A stretch of DNA of 64,000 bases from JAHECQ01 sp963775125 (GCA_963775125.1 CAVZHQ010000005.1:509136-573135), one strand, 5' to 3'. Positions 28,545-37,890 are shown, counted from the stretch's first letter. A program made the numbers and translations. The notes: generated from the sequence alone by a model not told the origin.

Positions 28545-31350
28545 TCACTGGACGTGGCCGGGCCGTTCGGCCCGGCCATTCGTCCGTCGCTGCTTCCGCT
28601 TGCGATCGATGAGCTTGCGGGACTCCTCGACCCAGAGCAGCGACGACGCCACGACCGCGCAGACTGCCCAGTCGGCGGCACCAATGGTCGTCGTGTCGAA
28701 GAGGCGCTGCAACAGCCCAAGGTGGGTGACCGCGACCTGTAGGGCGATGACCACGGCAAGAGAGCTCCACAGCCATCGGTTGCTGAGCGTCTCGCGAGCG
28801 AAGATCGACCGCTCTTCGCTCCGACTGTTCAACAGATTGAAGAACTGGAACAGGACGAACGTGTTGAAGGCCATCGTGCCGGCGATGGTTGCGGTGCCCG
28901 CCACGGGCTCTGCTCCCCGGGCGAAGGCGAGGACGGCGAGCGTTCCTGCGGCCATCACGGCGGCCGACAGCCCAATGGACACCCATCGCCTGCGGGGGAT
29001 GACTCGCTCGGACTGTGGGCGTGGGCGGCGCTGCATCACGCCGGGTTGGGACGGATCGACGCCGAGGGCCATGGCAGGGGGTCCGTCCATGACGATGTTG
29101 ACCCACAGGATCGCGATTGCGGTGAAGGGCTTGCCGTCGGCGATCCCCAGCAAACCGGCAAGCAGGAAGAGCAACGCAAAGCCAAGGGCGGTCGCCAGCT
29201 GGAAGCGGACGAACTTGACGATGTTCTCGTAGATGGTCCGCCCACGTTTCACCGCCTCGACGATCGTGGCGAAGTTGTCGTCGGTCAGGACCATCGTCGC
29301 GGCTTGCTTGGTGACGTCGGTGCCGGTGATCCCCATGGCGATGCCGATGTCCGCCTTCTTCAGCGCGGGAGCATCGTTGACTCCGTCACCCGTCATCGCA
29401 ACGACGTGACCGCGTTTCTGAAGGGCGGCGACCAAGCGGAGCTTGTGCTCCGGTGCAACCCGGGCGAACACGGCAACCTCGTCGAGACGTTCCGCGAGCG
29501 AGGCGTCATCGATCCGATCGAGGTCGGTGCCGGTCATCACCCCACCCGTCAGGCCGAGCTGTCGGGCGATCGATGCAGCGGTTGCTGCGTGATCGCCGGT
29601 GATCATCTTCACGTCGATCCCGGCGGCCATTGCTTCGGCGATTGCTTGGCCGGCCTCGGGCCGCGGCGGGTCGACGATGCCGATCAGGGCGAGCAAGGTG
29701 AGGTCGGAGGCCAAGTCGATCACGTCGCCGCCGCTCTCGATGAACTCGACGAAGTCGTCGGGCGCGAATTCTCGTTGCGCTACAGCGAGCACTCGTAGCC
29801 CGCGTTCCGCCATCTGGTCGATGGCAGCCTCGATCATGCCGCTCACCGCATCGACCGGTTCGACGACTCCATCGGAAGCGATCACCAGCGTCGTGCGGTC
29901 GATCAGCACGTCGGGGGCGCCCTTGGCAAACACCCGCACGATGTCCGCTCCGTCGTGGGTCACCATCGAATGTGCCGTCACCATGAACTTGTTGGCCGAG
30001 TCGAAGGGGAGTTCGGCCACCCGCGGATGCTCGGCACGCAGACTCGCCACGTCGACTCCGCCCTTTCGTGCGAGCACCACCAGTGCACCTTCGGTCGGAT
30101 CGCCGACCAGGTTCCAGTCGCCGGCCGCTTGGCTGATGGTGGCATCGTTGCACAACGCCATCGCCGTCAGCGCAGCGTCGAGCGCGACGGGCTCATCGCC
30201 GGGGATGCGCTCGATGTCGCCCTCTGGCGAGTACCCCAACCCGGTCACGGCGTGCGACCGCAGCTGGACGACGAGTTCGACCGCAGTCATTTCGTTCAGG
30301 GTCAGGGTGCCCGTCTTGTCCGAACAGATCACCGTCGTGCAACCGAGCGTCTCGACCGACGCCAACCGTTTGACGATCGCATTGCGTTTGGCCATGTTCG
30401 ACACTCCGACCGCCAGCGTCACGACGGTCACCGCAGGAAGTCCCTCCGGGATCGCAGCGACCGCCAAGGCCACCGCAGTCAGCATCACGTCGGTCAAGGA
30501 CTGCCCACGGGCCAGCCCGATGGCGAGGACGGCAAGTACGACCAGACCGGCAAGTTTGGCGAGGCTGTGCGCCAAGTGGTCGAGCTGACGCTGCAGCGGC
30601 GTACGTTCGCTCTCGGTGGCGCCGAGTAGGCCGGCGATCCTGCCGATCTCGGTGCCCATACCGGTGCCGGTCACCACCATTTCGATGCGGCCCCGCGTGA
30701 CAACGGTGTTCATGAAGGCCATGCACGTGCGATCGCCGATGGCGACGTCGTCAGTGTCGACCTCGGCCGTGCCCTTGGTTGTGGGGCGGCTCTCGCCGGT
30801 GAGCACGGCCTCGTCGATCTCGGCGTTGTTGGCCACGAGTACCCGGCCGTCGGCCGGTACCCGGTCACCGGCCTCGAGCAACACGATGTCGCCGGGAACC
30901 AGTGCTGCTGAGCGGCACGATCGACGCCGTCGCATTGCGCCGGACGCGTGCGTGATCGACCAGCATGTCCCGGAGCGCTTCCAATGATCGCTCGGCCCGG
31001 TTCTCCTGAACGAACCCGATGACGGCGTTGATCAGCACGACGAGCAGCACGACCAGCGGTGTCTTCAACTCGCCGGACACGACGAACGCCGTCAGTGCAG
31101 CCCCGATGAGGATCAGGATCATGGCATCGCGGAACTGGCCGACGAAGCGCCGCCAACCCGGAATCCTCGCCACGTCCGTCAGGACGTTCGCTCCGACGCT
31201 TGCCCGACGCGTCTCGACCTCGGCCTCGTTCAACCCCTGGGCCGGATCAACTCCCAACGCTTCGAGCACCGCGTCGCCGCTGAGTCGATGCGGGTCGGTC
31301 GGCGTTGCGGTAACGCGCGGGTTGGCAGTGGGGGAGATCGGGGAGGGCAT
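28545..31350 (-). CDS. P-type ATPase, calcium-type (P2A), one frameshift
   Basis: Starts ATG at 31350 (MPSPISPTANP) and reads the cation-ATPase N-terminal domain (ALGVDPAQGLNEAEVETRRA), M1-M2, and LINAVIGFVQENRAERSLEA. An indel near 30910 shifts the frame; the rest contains ALVPGDIVLLEAGDRVPADG, LTGES, VAAIPEGLPAVTVV (PEGLP of Ca-type pumps), CSDKTGTLTLNEM (phospho-Asp), TGDGVNDAPALKKADIGIAM and the C-terminal membrane helices. Repaired length ~935 residues. It probably exports Ca2+ or another divalent cation. Its leader carries a possible ribosome-site hairpin. Confidence 0.88.
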
Positions 31351-31440
31351 GTTCGAGCGTTCCTTCGGTCGCAGATGAATGCTGGCCGAAGGTCTCTCCC
31401 GACCCGCACGGTGGCGGGCCCTTGCTGCCGGGCCGAAGTG
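31351..31440 (-). promoter_or_regulatory. Structured leader of the P-type ATPase gene
   Basis: On the minus strand, just before the ATG, CCTTCGG pairs perfectly with CCGAAGG, and the latter includes the AAGGA ribosome site. A second CTTCGGCC lies further upstream and could compete for the same CCGAAGG, and a hairpin CCCGC/GCGGG lies between. The string CGGGAGAGACC ... ACCGAAGGA loosely resembles a glycine-riboswitch core, but the closing GCAA is missing. Translational control by alternative pairing is plausible but unproven. Confidence 0.35.
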
Positions 31441-31581
31441 GCCGTAGTGACGACGAACAAGTGCGCGGGATACTCCCCTTCGCCCATCACCGTACAACGT
31501 CGTTTGCTGCCATGGCAATCACCCGTGACGGCTGACCGCGCGCTGACCTCGCCATGCCATGGGCCCCGGGAAGCGGAGCCG

Positions 31582-32247
31582 CTATCGGGCGGCGTCGGGC
31601 TTGGTTGCCGAGGTTGACGAATCGCCGGGTCCCGTGGTGGTGGTGGTCTCGCCCGCTGAGGAGCTGGTGGGCTTGCCGTCTGGTGTCGTCGTCGACGGCC
31701 AGCGCGTGGTCGTCGACGAATTCGGCACCGTGAGAGCCGTTGATCCTCCGCTGGAGGACGAGCCCGGCGCGGTCGTGGAGGTGGTCGTGTCGGCGGTGGT
31801 GACGGTGGAATCGCCTGGCGATGGGAACGTCGTAGGAGCTTCGGGTCCTGGGCCGGTGCTCACGGTCGACTCCGGCGGGACCGTTGTCGGAGTGGGATCG
31901 GTCACCGTGGTCGGTGCTTCGGTGGTGGTCGGTGCCTCGGTGGACGTTTGGGGAAGCGTGGTGGTCGATCGAGTCGTTGGAACCGTCGTCTGCGCGAGTG
32001 TGGACGGCGAACCTGTCGTCGACAGGGCCGTAATGAGCGACGTCGTTACATCCAACTCGCCGGCGCTGGCGGATTCCGACAGCACGAGGTCTGCCCGGTC
32101 CATCGGCACCGAGACGATGTCGCCCGACCGAACGCGCATCGCCTGATAGATGAGCGGCCCGGCCACCAGCGCGGCAGACGCAGTCGAGAGCGTGACGGCC
32201 AGGAAGAACCTCGGCGTACGCATCACCTTGAGGAGAGAGTTGATCAT
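31582..32247 (-). CDS. Membrane-anchored Thr/Ser/Pro-rich protein
   Basis: 221 residues. A basic N-terminus and membrane helix (RFFLAVTLSTASAALVAGPL) is followed by ~45 ordinary residues (SGDIVSVPMDRADLVLSESA) and a ~140-residue Thr/Ser/Pro-rich stalk, suggesting an extracytoplasmic, possibly glycosylated, mucin-like region. The segment before the stalk resembles the start of a SAF/CpaB-like domain, but too little is present to be sure. Such stalk proteins are common in Acidimicrobiia-like genomes. An opposite-strand frame over the same bases is a Val-rich shadow. Confidence 0.6.
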   Translation of the reverse strand: MINSLLKVMRTPRFFLAVTLSTASAALVAGPLIYQAMRVRSGDIVSVPMDRADLVLSESASAGELDVTTSLITALSTTGSPSTLAQTTVPTTRSTTTLPQTSTEAPTTTEAPTTVTDPTPTTVPPESTVSTGPGPEAPTTFPSPGDSTVTTADTTTSTTAPGSSSSGGSTALTVPNSSTTTRWPSTTTPDGKPTSSSAGETTTTTGPGDSSTSATKPDAAR

Positions 32248-32422
32248 CTACTTTCGGCCCACAGAAATCGCCGTGCCTGGAGGGAGGCGAGTGGGGAAGT
32301 TTCTAGCGAATCCTGTGCCGTACGTCATGCGCGCGGGTGGATTGACCTACACAGTGAAAAGACCCATCGACAAGCCAAAACCCCTGCCCACTGTGCCTTC
32401 GGGGCACGGTTGGGTCTCGGCT

Positions 32423-33583
32423 TCAGGAGACGTTGGTCAGTAACGTCCGGTAGATCTCGGCCGCCTTCGACAACTGCTCGATCGTGACCCACTCGACTGC
32501 TTGGTGGGCCTGGTCGATCGAACCGGGCCCGAACAACACGATCTCGTCGGCGATCTCCCCGTAGCGCAAGGCGTTGCTTCCGTAGGACGCGACGTCGGGC
32601 GGGCAGCCGGAGTGACGCGCGAGCGTTTGCACGATCGGGCTCTGCGGATCCTGATAGAACGCCGCGCTGGCCATGCCGTTTGCCAACTCGATGCTCACCT
32701 CGAGCGGGAGGGCCGCCTTGCGGACGACGTCGCTGAGCTGATCGAAGATCACCATCGGATCCTCTCCGGGAGCGGTTCGGCGGCCCGCGTACAGAACGCA
32801 CGAGTCGGGAATGATGTTGCGGGCGAGGCCTCCGCTGATCTCGGTCACCGACAACGCTCCGTTCCCGACCGAGGTCGAGGGCGCCAGACGCGAGATCCGC
32901 TCCTGCTCGTGATCGATGGCCTGGACGATGCGGGCCGCGGCACTGATGGCGTTCTTGCCGAGGTGGGGCTTGGACGAATGCGCGGCATGTCCGTGGACCG
33001 TGATTTCGAGGCCCACCCCTCCCATGTGGCCGTAGACCGGGGCGCAGAGCGTGGGTTCGGCGACGATCAGTTGGTTGATTCGGGTGCCCTGTTCGGCCAG
33101 CCAGTCGCGGTAACGCGACGCGCCGATCAGCCCGCCCATCTCCTCGCTGATGGTGCCGACGAGGTTCACCGTTGGCAACGGCGTTCGGCCGTCGGCCCGC
33201 AGTTCCTCGAGCACGGACAACACAATGGCGAGCGTCGCCTTGGTGTCGACCGAGCCCCGGCCGTAGACCCGGTCGTTCTCGATCCTTCCGTCGAAGGGAT
33301 CGTCGGTCATGTGCTCGACGCCAACGGTGTCCAGGTGCACGTCGATGGTGACCGATCGATCGGTGGCACCGGCGAACCGAGCGTAGACGTTCGACCGTCC
33401 ATCGACGACCTCGTCGACGGTGACGTCAGCGCCAAGCGCATCAGCTTGGTCGGCGAGCCAGGCCGAAACGGCTCGCTCTCCTTCGGACCCGGACCGGGGA
33501 CCGGCCTGGAGCGGGTTGACCGAGGGAATGCGAACCAATGCACCCACTCGCTCGGCGATGGTCATTGCCGGAGTCGTTGCCAC
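32423..33583 (-). CDS. M20-family metallopeptidase (ArgE/DapE-like)
   Basis: 386 residues. VTIDVHLDTVGVEHM (first metal His and Asp), DRVYGRGSVDTKATLAIVL (bridging Asp), LVGTISEEMGGLIGASRY (Glu-Glu pair), IVAEPTL and a dimerisation domain HGHAAHSSKPHLGKNAISAA identify a di-zinc M20 peptidase/deacylase. It differs from the dapE gene in this window, and with that gene already in a dap operon this one is probably an acetylornithine deacetylase-like or amino-acylase enzyme of unknown substrate. Confidence 0.85.
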   Translation of the reverse strand: MATTPAMTIAERVGALVRIPSVNPLQAGPRSGSEGERAVSAWLADQADALGADVTVDEVVDGRSNVYARFAGATDRSVTIDVHLDTVGVEHMTDDPFDGRIENDRVYGRGSVDTKATLAIVLSVLEELRADGRTPLPTVNLVGTISEEMGGLIGASRYRDWLAEQGTRINQLIVAEPTLCAPVYGHMGGVGLEITVHGHAAHSSKPHLGKNAISAAARIVQAIDHEQERISRLAPSTSVGNGALSVTEISGGLARNIIPDSCVLYAGRRTAPGEDPMVIFDQLSDVVRKAALPLEVSIELANGMASAAFYQDPQSPIVQTLARHSGCPPDVASYGSNALRYGEIADEIVLFGPGSIDQAHQAVEWVTIEQLSKAAEIYRTLLTNVS

Positions 33584-33601
33584 CCGCGAACCCTAGGCGA
33601 C

Positions 33602-33621
33602 CGCTGGTGGGCCCACCAGCG
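33602..33621. promoter_or_regulatory. Perfect 20-bp palindrome between divergent genes
   Basis: CGCTGGTGGGCCCACCAGCG lies in the 55-base gap between the start of the M20 peptidase gene and the EamA transporter gene. Perfect symmetry and position suggest an operator for a dimeric repressor serving both genes; a hairpin is the alternative. Confidence 0.5.
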
Positions 33622-33638
33622 CTAGCGTTCCCGAGGTC

Positions 33639-34571
33639 ATGTCCGGCGCCACAGGATCAACCGAGGTTGCGGTGGCCCGGTCTGCGATCGCCACTGCAGC
33701 CGGGACACACACCGGAGCCTTCGCGCCGACCGACTGGTTGCTGCTGCTCCTGCCCGCGGTGCTGTTCGGTGGGTCGTTCCTGCTGATGGCCGAGGGTCTC
33801 GAGTCTCTTGCTCCTGGGGTGGTCACGTTCGGACGGATAGCAGCCGGGTTTCTCACGCTCGCGTTCGTTCCTGCGGCCCGGATCCCGATCGCCCGCAGCG
33901 CGTGGCCCCAGATCGGGTTGCTCGGGTTCACCTGGATGGCCCTTCCGCTCACCCTTTACCCCTTGGCGCAGCAGCATCTCGAATCGGCAGTGGCGGGCAT
34001 GATCAACGGCGGCACCCCGTTGCTCGTGGCGATCATCTCGTCGGTACTTCTCCGCCGCCTTCCTGGCCCGCGTCAACGGGTCGGCCTCGTCGTGGGTCTG
34101 GCGGGCATCGTTCTGGTGAGCCTCCCGTCGTTGGGCAGCGGCGGGAACTCCATCATTGGGGTCGCGATGGTGCTCGGAGCCATCACCGGCTACGGGTTCT
34201 CGTTCAACCTGACCGTGCCGCTTCAGCAGGCGCACGGTGCGCTGCCGGTGATCTTCCGGGCCCAAGCCGTGGCGGTGCTCTTGTCGGTGCCCGGCTTGTG
34301 GATCGGCGTCCCGTCGTCGAGTCTCGAAGTCCGGCCCGTGCTCGCCGTCGTCGCGCTCGGTGTCGGAGGAACCGCGATCGCGTACGTATGCATCACTGCG
34401 TTGGCCGGCCGAGTCGGCTCGACCCGAAGCTCCATCGTCACCTATGTGTCGACGCCGGTAGCGATTGGGCTCGGTGTGCTCCTCCGAGGCGACTCGGTGC
34501 GGCCGCTGCAACTGGTGGGCGTCGTCCTGATCCTGTCCGGCGCGTGGTCCGCCAGTCGAGCGGAGGGCTGA
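33639..34571 (+). CDS. EamA/DMT-family transporter
   Basis: 310 residues and ten hydrophobic segments arranged as two EamA repeats (WLLLLLPAVLFGGSFLLMAE ... then GVAMVLGAITGYGFSFNLTV ...), with the typical ending LLRGDSVRPLQLVGVVLILSG. Members export amino acids or other small metabolites; the substrate cannot be predicted. Its stop is one base before the GTG of the cyclo-ligase gene. Confidence 0.85.
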   Translation: MSGATGSTEVAVARSAIATAAGTHTGAFAPTDWLLLLLPAVLFGGSFLLMAEGLESLAPGVVTFGRIAAGFLTLAFVPAARIPIARSAWPQIGLLGFTWMALPLTLYPLAQQHLESAVAGMINGGTPLLVAIISSVLLRRLPGPRQRVGLVVGLAGIVLVSLPSLGSGGNSIIGVAMVLGAITGYGFSFNLTVPLQQAHGALPVIFRAQAVAVLLSVPGLWIGVPSSSLEVRPVLAVVALGVGGTAIAYVCITALAGRVGSTRSSIVTYVSTPVAIGLGVLLRGDSVRPLQLVGVVLILSGAWSASRAEG

Positions 34572-34572
34572 G

Positions 34573-35143
34573 GTGTCGAGCATCAAGGAGCAGTGGCGGG
34601 CACGAGCCCGAGCCAACAGCCAGGGCCTGCGGATCGACCACGTTCGGATCCGGGCCGGCATCGCTCGTTTCGTCGATCGGGCGCAGCTCGAACGCGAAGA
34701 CCCGCCGGCATGGGTCGTCGGCTACTGGCCGCTCCCGTCAGAACCCGACCTTCGTCCGCTGTGGGAAGGCCCAGGCTCCGCCCGGTACGCGTTGACGAGG
34801 ACGCCCGAGTCCGGCCACGAACTCACCGTGCATCCCGCCGACTCGCAGCTGGAGGATCACCGGTACGGGTTTCGTCAGCCGGTCGCAGGAGCGCGGACCG
34901 TCTCCGATGACGCGATCGCCATCGTGCTCGTGCCTGGCCTGGCGTTCGACCTCACCGGCACTCGACTCGGGCCACGGCGCCGGCTACTACGACCGCTTTC
35001 TCGCCCGATTGTCGCCGTCGGTGCTGCGGATCGGCGTCACCTCCGGCTACCTCGTCAGCGAGCTCCCGCGGGAAGTCCACGACGTCCCCATGACGCACCT
35101 CGCCACCGAAATCGGCGTCATCGCCGTCCGGCCCGCCTCCTGA
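34573..35143 (+). CDS. 5-formyltetrahydrofolate cyclo-ligase, one frameshift
   Basis: Converts 5-formyl-THF to 5,10-methenyl-THF with ATP. The N-terminal part reads KEQWRARARANSQGLRIDHV and VVGYWPLPSEPDLRPLW; the C-terminal signature GHGAGYYDRFLARL lies in another frame because of an extra C near 34970 (GGGCCACGG). Repaired length ~189 residues is normal. Starts GTG directly after the EamA stop, so it is co-transcribed with that gene. Confidence 0.85.
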
Positions 35144-35152
35144 GACCGCTCC

Positions 35153-35935
35153 TCAGCTGTTGGTGAAGAGGGGTTCGCGGCGTTCGGCCATGGCCTTCAC
35201 GCCTTCCTTGAAGTCGTTGGTCTTCTGGAGACGATCCTGTTCGGCGCGCTCGTGGTTGGTGATCTCGCGAATGGCCTGCGGGAGGTGGCCACGGAGGGTC
35301 TGCTTGATCGAGCGGACGGCCAACGGGGCCGAAACGGCGATCTCGGCCGCCAGCTTGTGGGCCTCGGCCCGGAGGTCCTCATCGGACACGAGGTAGTCGA
35401 GGAGGCCGAGCTCGGCCGCTTGCTCGCCGGTGATGCGGCGGCCGGTGTAAAGGAGTTCCTGAGCCCGCTGCTTGCCGACGATCTCGGGCAGCGTGAGGCT
35501 GAGCCCGAAGCCCTGGTGGAAGCCGAGACGGGCGAAGTTTGCGGTCATGCGGGTGTTGGGCGTGCCGAACCGGAAGTCGGCCATGCAGGCCAGGCCCAGG
35601 CCCCCGCCGACTGCCGCGCCCTGCACGGCGGCCACGACGGGAATCGGACAGCTGAACAGCACGACCGCCTCGTCGTAGATGTGGCGCCCGGCAAGCTCGG
35701 GATCGTCGGGCTGATTGCGGCCGCCACCCGGGCTGAAATCGGCGCCGGCGCAGAAGTTCTTCCCTTCGGCACAGAAGAGGATGGAGCGGGCGCCGTTCTC
35801 GGCGGCGTAGTCGAACGCTTTGCCGATGTCGTGCAGCATCCGAAGGCTGAAGAAGTTGTTCGGCGCCCGGTGGTTCTCTACGACTGCGACGTGATCGTCG
35901 CCGATGGTGATGGTGATGTCCCCGATGGTTTCCAT
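35153..35935 (-). CDS. Enoyl-CoA hydratase/isomerase family protein
   Basis: 260 residues from the ATG at 35935 (METIGDITITIGDDH). Crotonase-fold motifs: FCAEGKNFCAGADFSPGGG forms the first oxyanion loop and VVAAVQGAAVGGGLGLACMA the second; MTANFARLGFHQGFGLSLTL carries the position of the catalytic acid. Acts on enoyl-CoA thioesters, probably in fatty-acid or ring degradation. A longer frame to 36004 would run through a tandem repeat and is not preferred. Confidence 0.85.
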   Translation of the reverse strand: METIGDITITIGDDHVAVVENHRAPNNFFSLRMLHDIGKAFDYAAENGARSILFCAEGKNFCAGADFSPGGGRNQPDDPELAGRHIYDEAVVLFSCPIPVVAAVQGAAVGGGLGLACMADFRFGTPNTRMTANFARLGFHQGFGLSLTLPEIVGKQRAQELLYTGRRITGEQAAELGLLDYLVSDEDLRAEAHKLAAEIAVSAPLAVRSIKQTLRGHLPQAIREITNHERAEQDRLQKTNDFKEGVKAMAERREPLFTNS

Positions 35936-35946
35936 GGGGTCAGCAT

Positions 35947-36008
35947 GGCACGGGTGCTTGCACCCGGCCACCTGAGCACGGCACGGGTGCTTGCACCCGG
36001 CCACCTGA
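35947..36008. repeat. Tandem 29-bp repeat with hairpin
   Basis: Two identical 29-base copies (35947-35975, 35980-36008), period 33, starting GGCACGGGTGCTTGCACCCG. Each contains CGGGTGCTTGCACCCG, a 6-bp stem with a CTTG loop. Located between the peroxiredoxin 3' end and the hydratase start, both on the minus strand, so it could terminate the first or attenuate the second. Confidence 0.75.
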
Positions 36009-36039
36009 CCCGAAAGCTTGCAGGGCCGACGGCTCCTGC

Positions 36040-36501
36040 CTACTGCTGGAGCGCCGCCAGGTCGGCGAGGACCTCGGCCGCGTGGCCGCCAGGGTCGGTG
36101 ACGACATACGCCTTGGCGATGATCCCGTCGGGGTCGATCAGGTAGCTGTGCCGCTGCGGGTAGTTCGCGTAGGGATCGCCGGCTTCTCGGAGGGCCCCGT
36201 ACGCCGCACCCACCGCCTTGTCGGGATCGGACAGCAGGCGGAACGGGAAGTCGAGCTTCTCGGCAAACGCCTTGTTGTCGGCCGGCGTGTCGAACGAGAT
36301 GCCGAGCACGGTGCAGTTGGCGTCGGCGTACTTCTGGGCCTGATCACGCAGGCCCTGTCCTTCGAGCGTTCAACCAGGGGTGTCCGCCTTGGGGTACCAC
36401 CAGAGCAGCACCCACTTCCCCCGCTCGTCGGCAAGGCTCGTGGCGTTGCCGTTGTGGTCCTGCACCGTGAAATCCGGCGCTGCGGTTCCTGCATCGAGCA
36501 T
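36040..36501 (-). CDS. BCP/PrxQ-type peroxiredoxin with in-frame TGA at the catalytic Cys (probable selenoprotein)
   Basis: Thiol peroxidase, reading MLDAGTAAPDFTVQDHNGNA then WVLLWWYPKADTPG, TGA at 36370-36372 (residue 44), and in the same frame TLEGQGLRDQAQKYADANC, VLGISFDTPADNKAF and YLIDPDGIIAKAY. BCP proteins have TPGCT here, and the Cys is the peroxidatic residue, so TGA sits exactly where selenocysteine would go (TPGUT). A 7-bp stem with a 6-base loop begins 14 bases after TGA. The resolving Cys five residues on is absent (TLEGQ); Cys 63 is the only Cys nearby. 153 residues including Sec. A sequencing substitution TGC to TGA is the alternative. Confidence 0.75.
36336..36355 (-). promoter_or_regulatory. 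SECIS-like hairpin after the peroxiredoxin TGA
   Basis: GGGCCTG, loop CGTGAT, CAGGCCC: a perfect 7-bp stem beginning 14 bases after the TGA, so the loop starts 21 bases downstream and has G as its second base. Distance, stem and loop G fit the known bacterial SECIS pattern (loop 16-37 bases from UGA). Confidence 0.55.
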
Positions 36502-36676
36502 GAATGATTCCGTTCTGATCGGTCCCTGCTGAATTGGCGAGGCTAGCCTGGAGCGGCAATCACTGTCCGGCGAACACAGGATGCACCGCATGGCGCCCCA
36601 ACTCTTCCCCCAATCTTCCACGTCCACTCGCATGTCCCCTCCCCTGTCTCGGTTCGCGTCGCCTCCGCTCGCGTCG

Positions 36677-36922
36677 ATGATGTCCGGCGACACCGTCACC
36701 GATGAACGAACCGACGAGAAGGTCTCGCCGGTCACCACCGACGGCGGCGACCACGAACGCTTCGCCCACTACGTCAAGAAGAAGGCCATCCTGCCGAGCG
36801 CCATCGAAGGCACTCCCCTCGAGGCTCTCTGCGGCAAGAAGTGGGTGCCCACCCGCGACCCCCAGAAGTTCCCGGTCTGCCCCGAGTGCAAAGAGATCTA
36901 CGAAGGTCTCAAGGGAGACTGA
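36677..36922 (+). CDS. DUF3039-family protein
   Basis: About 81 residues (ATG at 36677 or 36680): GDHERFAHYVKKKAILPSAI, then GTPLEALCGKKWVPTRDPQK and FPVCPECKEIYEGLKG. The CGKKW ... CPEC cysteines look like a small zinc-binding knuckle. DUF3039 is widespread in actinobacteria with no known function. An ATG at 36581 would add a low-complexity tail. Divergent from the peroxiredoxin gene. Confidence 0.8.
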   Translation: MMSGDTVTDERTDEKVSPVTTDGGDHERFAHYVKKKAILPSAIEGTPLEALCGKKWVPTRDPQKFPVCPECKEIYEGLKGD

Positions 36923-37890
36923 GGTGCAGGTTCAGGAGGCTTCTGCTCGTCGGTGCGTTGTTGCTGGGTGCATGCACCGGTGACTCCGACGCCGCCGCGG
37001 ATGCCTCCTCGAGCGATGCCACCTCATCGACCGATACCACTTCCGGCTCCGGTGGTACCGATTCCGACGTCACCGGTTCCGGGTCCAGCTCGGGAACCTC
37101 GGCGGACAGCCCCGGTGCCGGGTCGTCGTCCGGCGAGTCATCGTCGGGGGTGACGTCGACGACCGTCCCGCCGTCCACCGCGTCGACCGCGGCGCCATCG
37201 ACCGCCCCGTCCAGCTCGACGTCCACCGCGCCGCGCACGCCGGCCCCGGCTCCGGGCGCTCCCGACCAGTGTCGGGATCCGCAGACACCCGAAGGCCAGC
37301 GCTCCGAGCCGATCATCGCCGATATCGACGGCGACGGTTCTGACGACCAGATCTTCACCGTCCAGCACGACGAGAACTGGGCGGTGGTGGCAACGTTCGG
37401 AGGCGGCGGTGGGTCGGTCGTCGACCTGGTCGGGGTTGATCCTCGCTCGTTCGTGCGGGTCGTCGGGGGCGCCGACATCATGGGCGGCGGCGTCGATGAT
37501 CTCGTGGTCGTCACCGGCGTTGGGGCCTATACCGAGCAGATCGGTTTCGTGCGGCTCAGCGAATGCGATCTGTTCGAGCTGGCCTTCGACGATTCGAGCC
37601 CAGCGAGGTTCCTGACCGGAGCTTCGATCAACAACGGTGAGGCACTGATCTGCCCGGGAGACGGGACCCTCGAGCGCATCCACTTCAACGCGATTCCCGG
37701 CAGCGACGCCGACGGCGATCCAGAGTTCGAAGCCGGGTTCGAGCCCTTCCGGATCGACGGCAACGTCGTGAAGCGGCTCGCTCCCGACGGGAGTGAGGGT
37801 GGCCAGGGCATTCCAAGCGAGGGCGTGGTGCTCACGCTCGACGATGTGTCGGCAATCGCGCTCTTCGACTGCCTTGGCCTCGAACTCTGA
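36919..37890 (+). CDS. Secreted lipoprotein with Ser/Thr-rich linker and FG-GAP-like domain
   Basis: RRLLLVGALLLGACTGDSD gives a signal peptide with lipobox LGAC. A ~90-residue Ser/Thr/Gly/Pro linker follows, then a C-terminal domain with ADIDGDGSDDQIFTVQHDEN, which resembles a Ca-binding FG-GAP/VCBS repeat, and GGGVDDLVVVTGVG. No start codon other than CTG (36919) precedes the signal peptide in frame; a GTG at 36924 is one frame away, so a lost or added base near 36930 is likely. Lies just after the DUF3039 stop. Function unknown. Confidence 0.65.
   Translation: MRCRFRRLLLVGALLLGACTGDSDAAADASSSDATSSTDTTSGSGGTDSDVTGSGSSSGTSADSPGAGSSSGESSSGVTSTTVPPSTASTAAPSTAPSSSTSTAPRTPAPAPGAPDQCRDPQTPEGQRSEPIIADIDGDGSDDQIFTVQHDENWAVVATFGGGGGSVVDLVGVDPRSFVRVVGGADIMGGGVDDLVVVTGVGAYTEQIGFVRLSECDLFELAFDDSSPARFLTGASINNGEALICPGDGTLERIHFNAIPGSDADGDPEFEAGFEPFRIDGNVVKRLAPDGSEGGQGIPSEGVVLTLDDVSAIALFDCLGLEL

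Noticed and set aside
31351..31440. Glycine riboswitch before the P-type ATPase
   Set aside because: GGGAGAG ... CCGAAGG is present, but the following GCAA and the P1/P3 arrangement are missing and CCGAAGG pairs with CCTTCGG instead.
31559..32146. Val-rich 195-codon frame on the plus strand
   Set aside because: Exact mirror of a Thr-rich stalk gene on the minus strand that has a start, a membrane helix and a sensible architecture.
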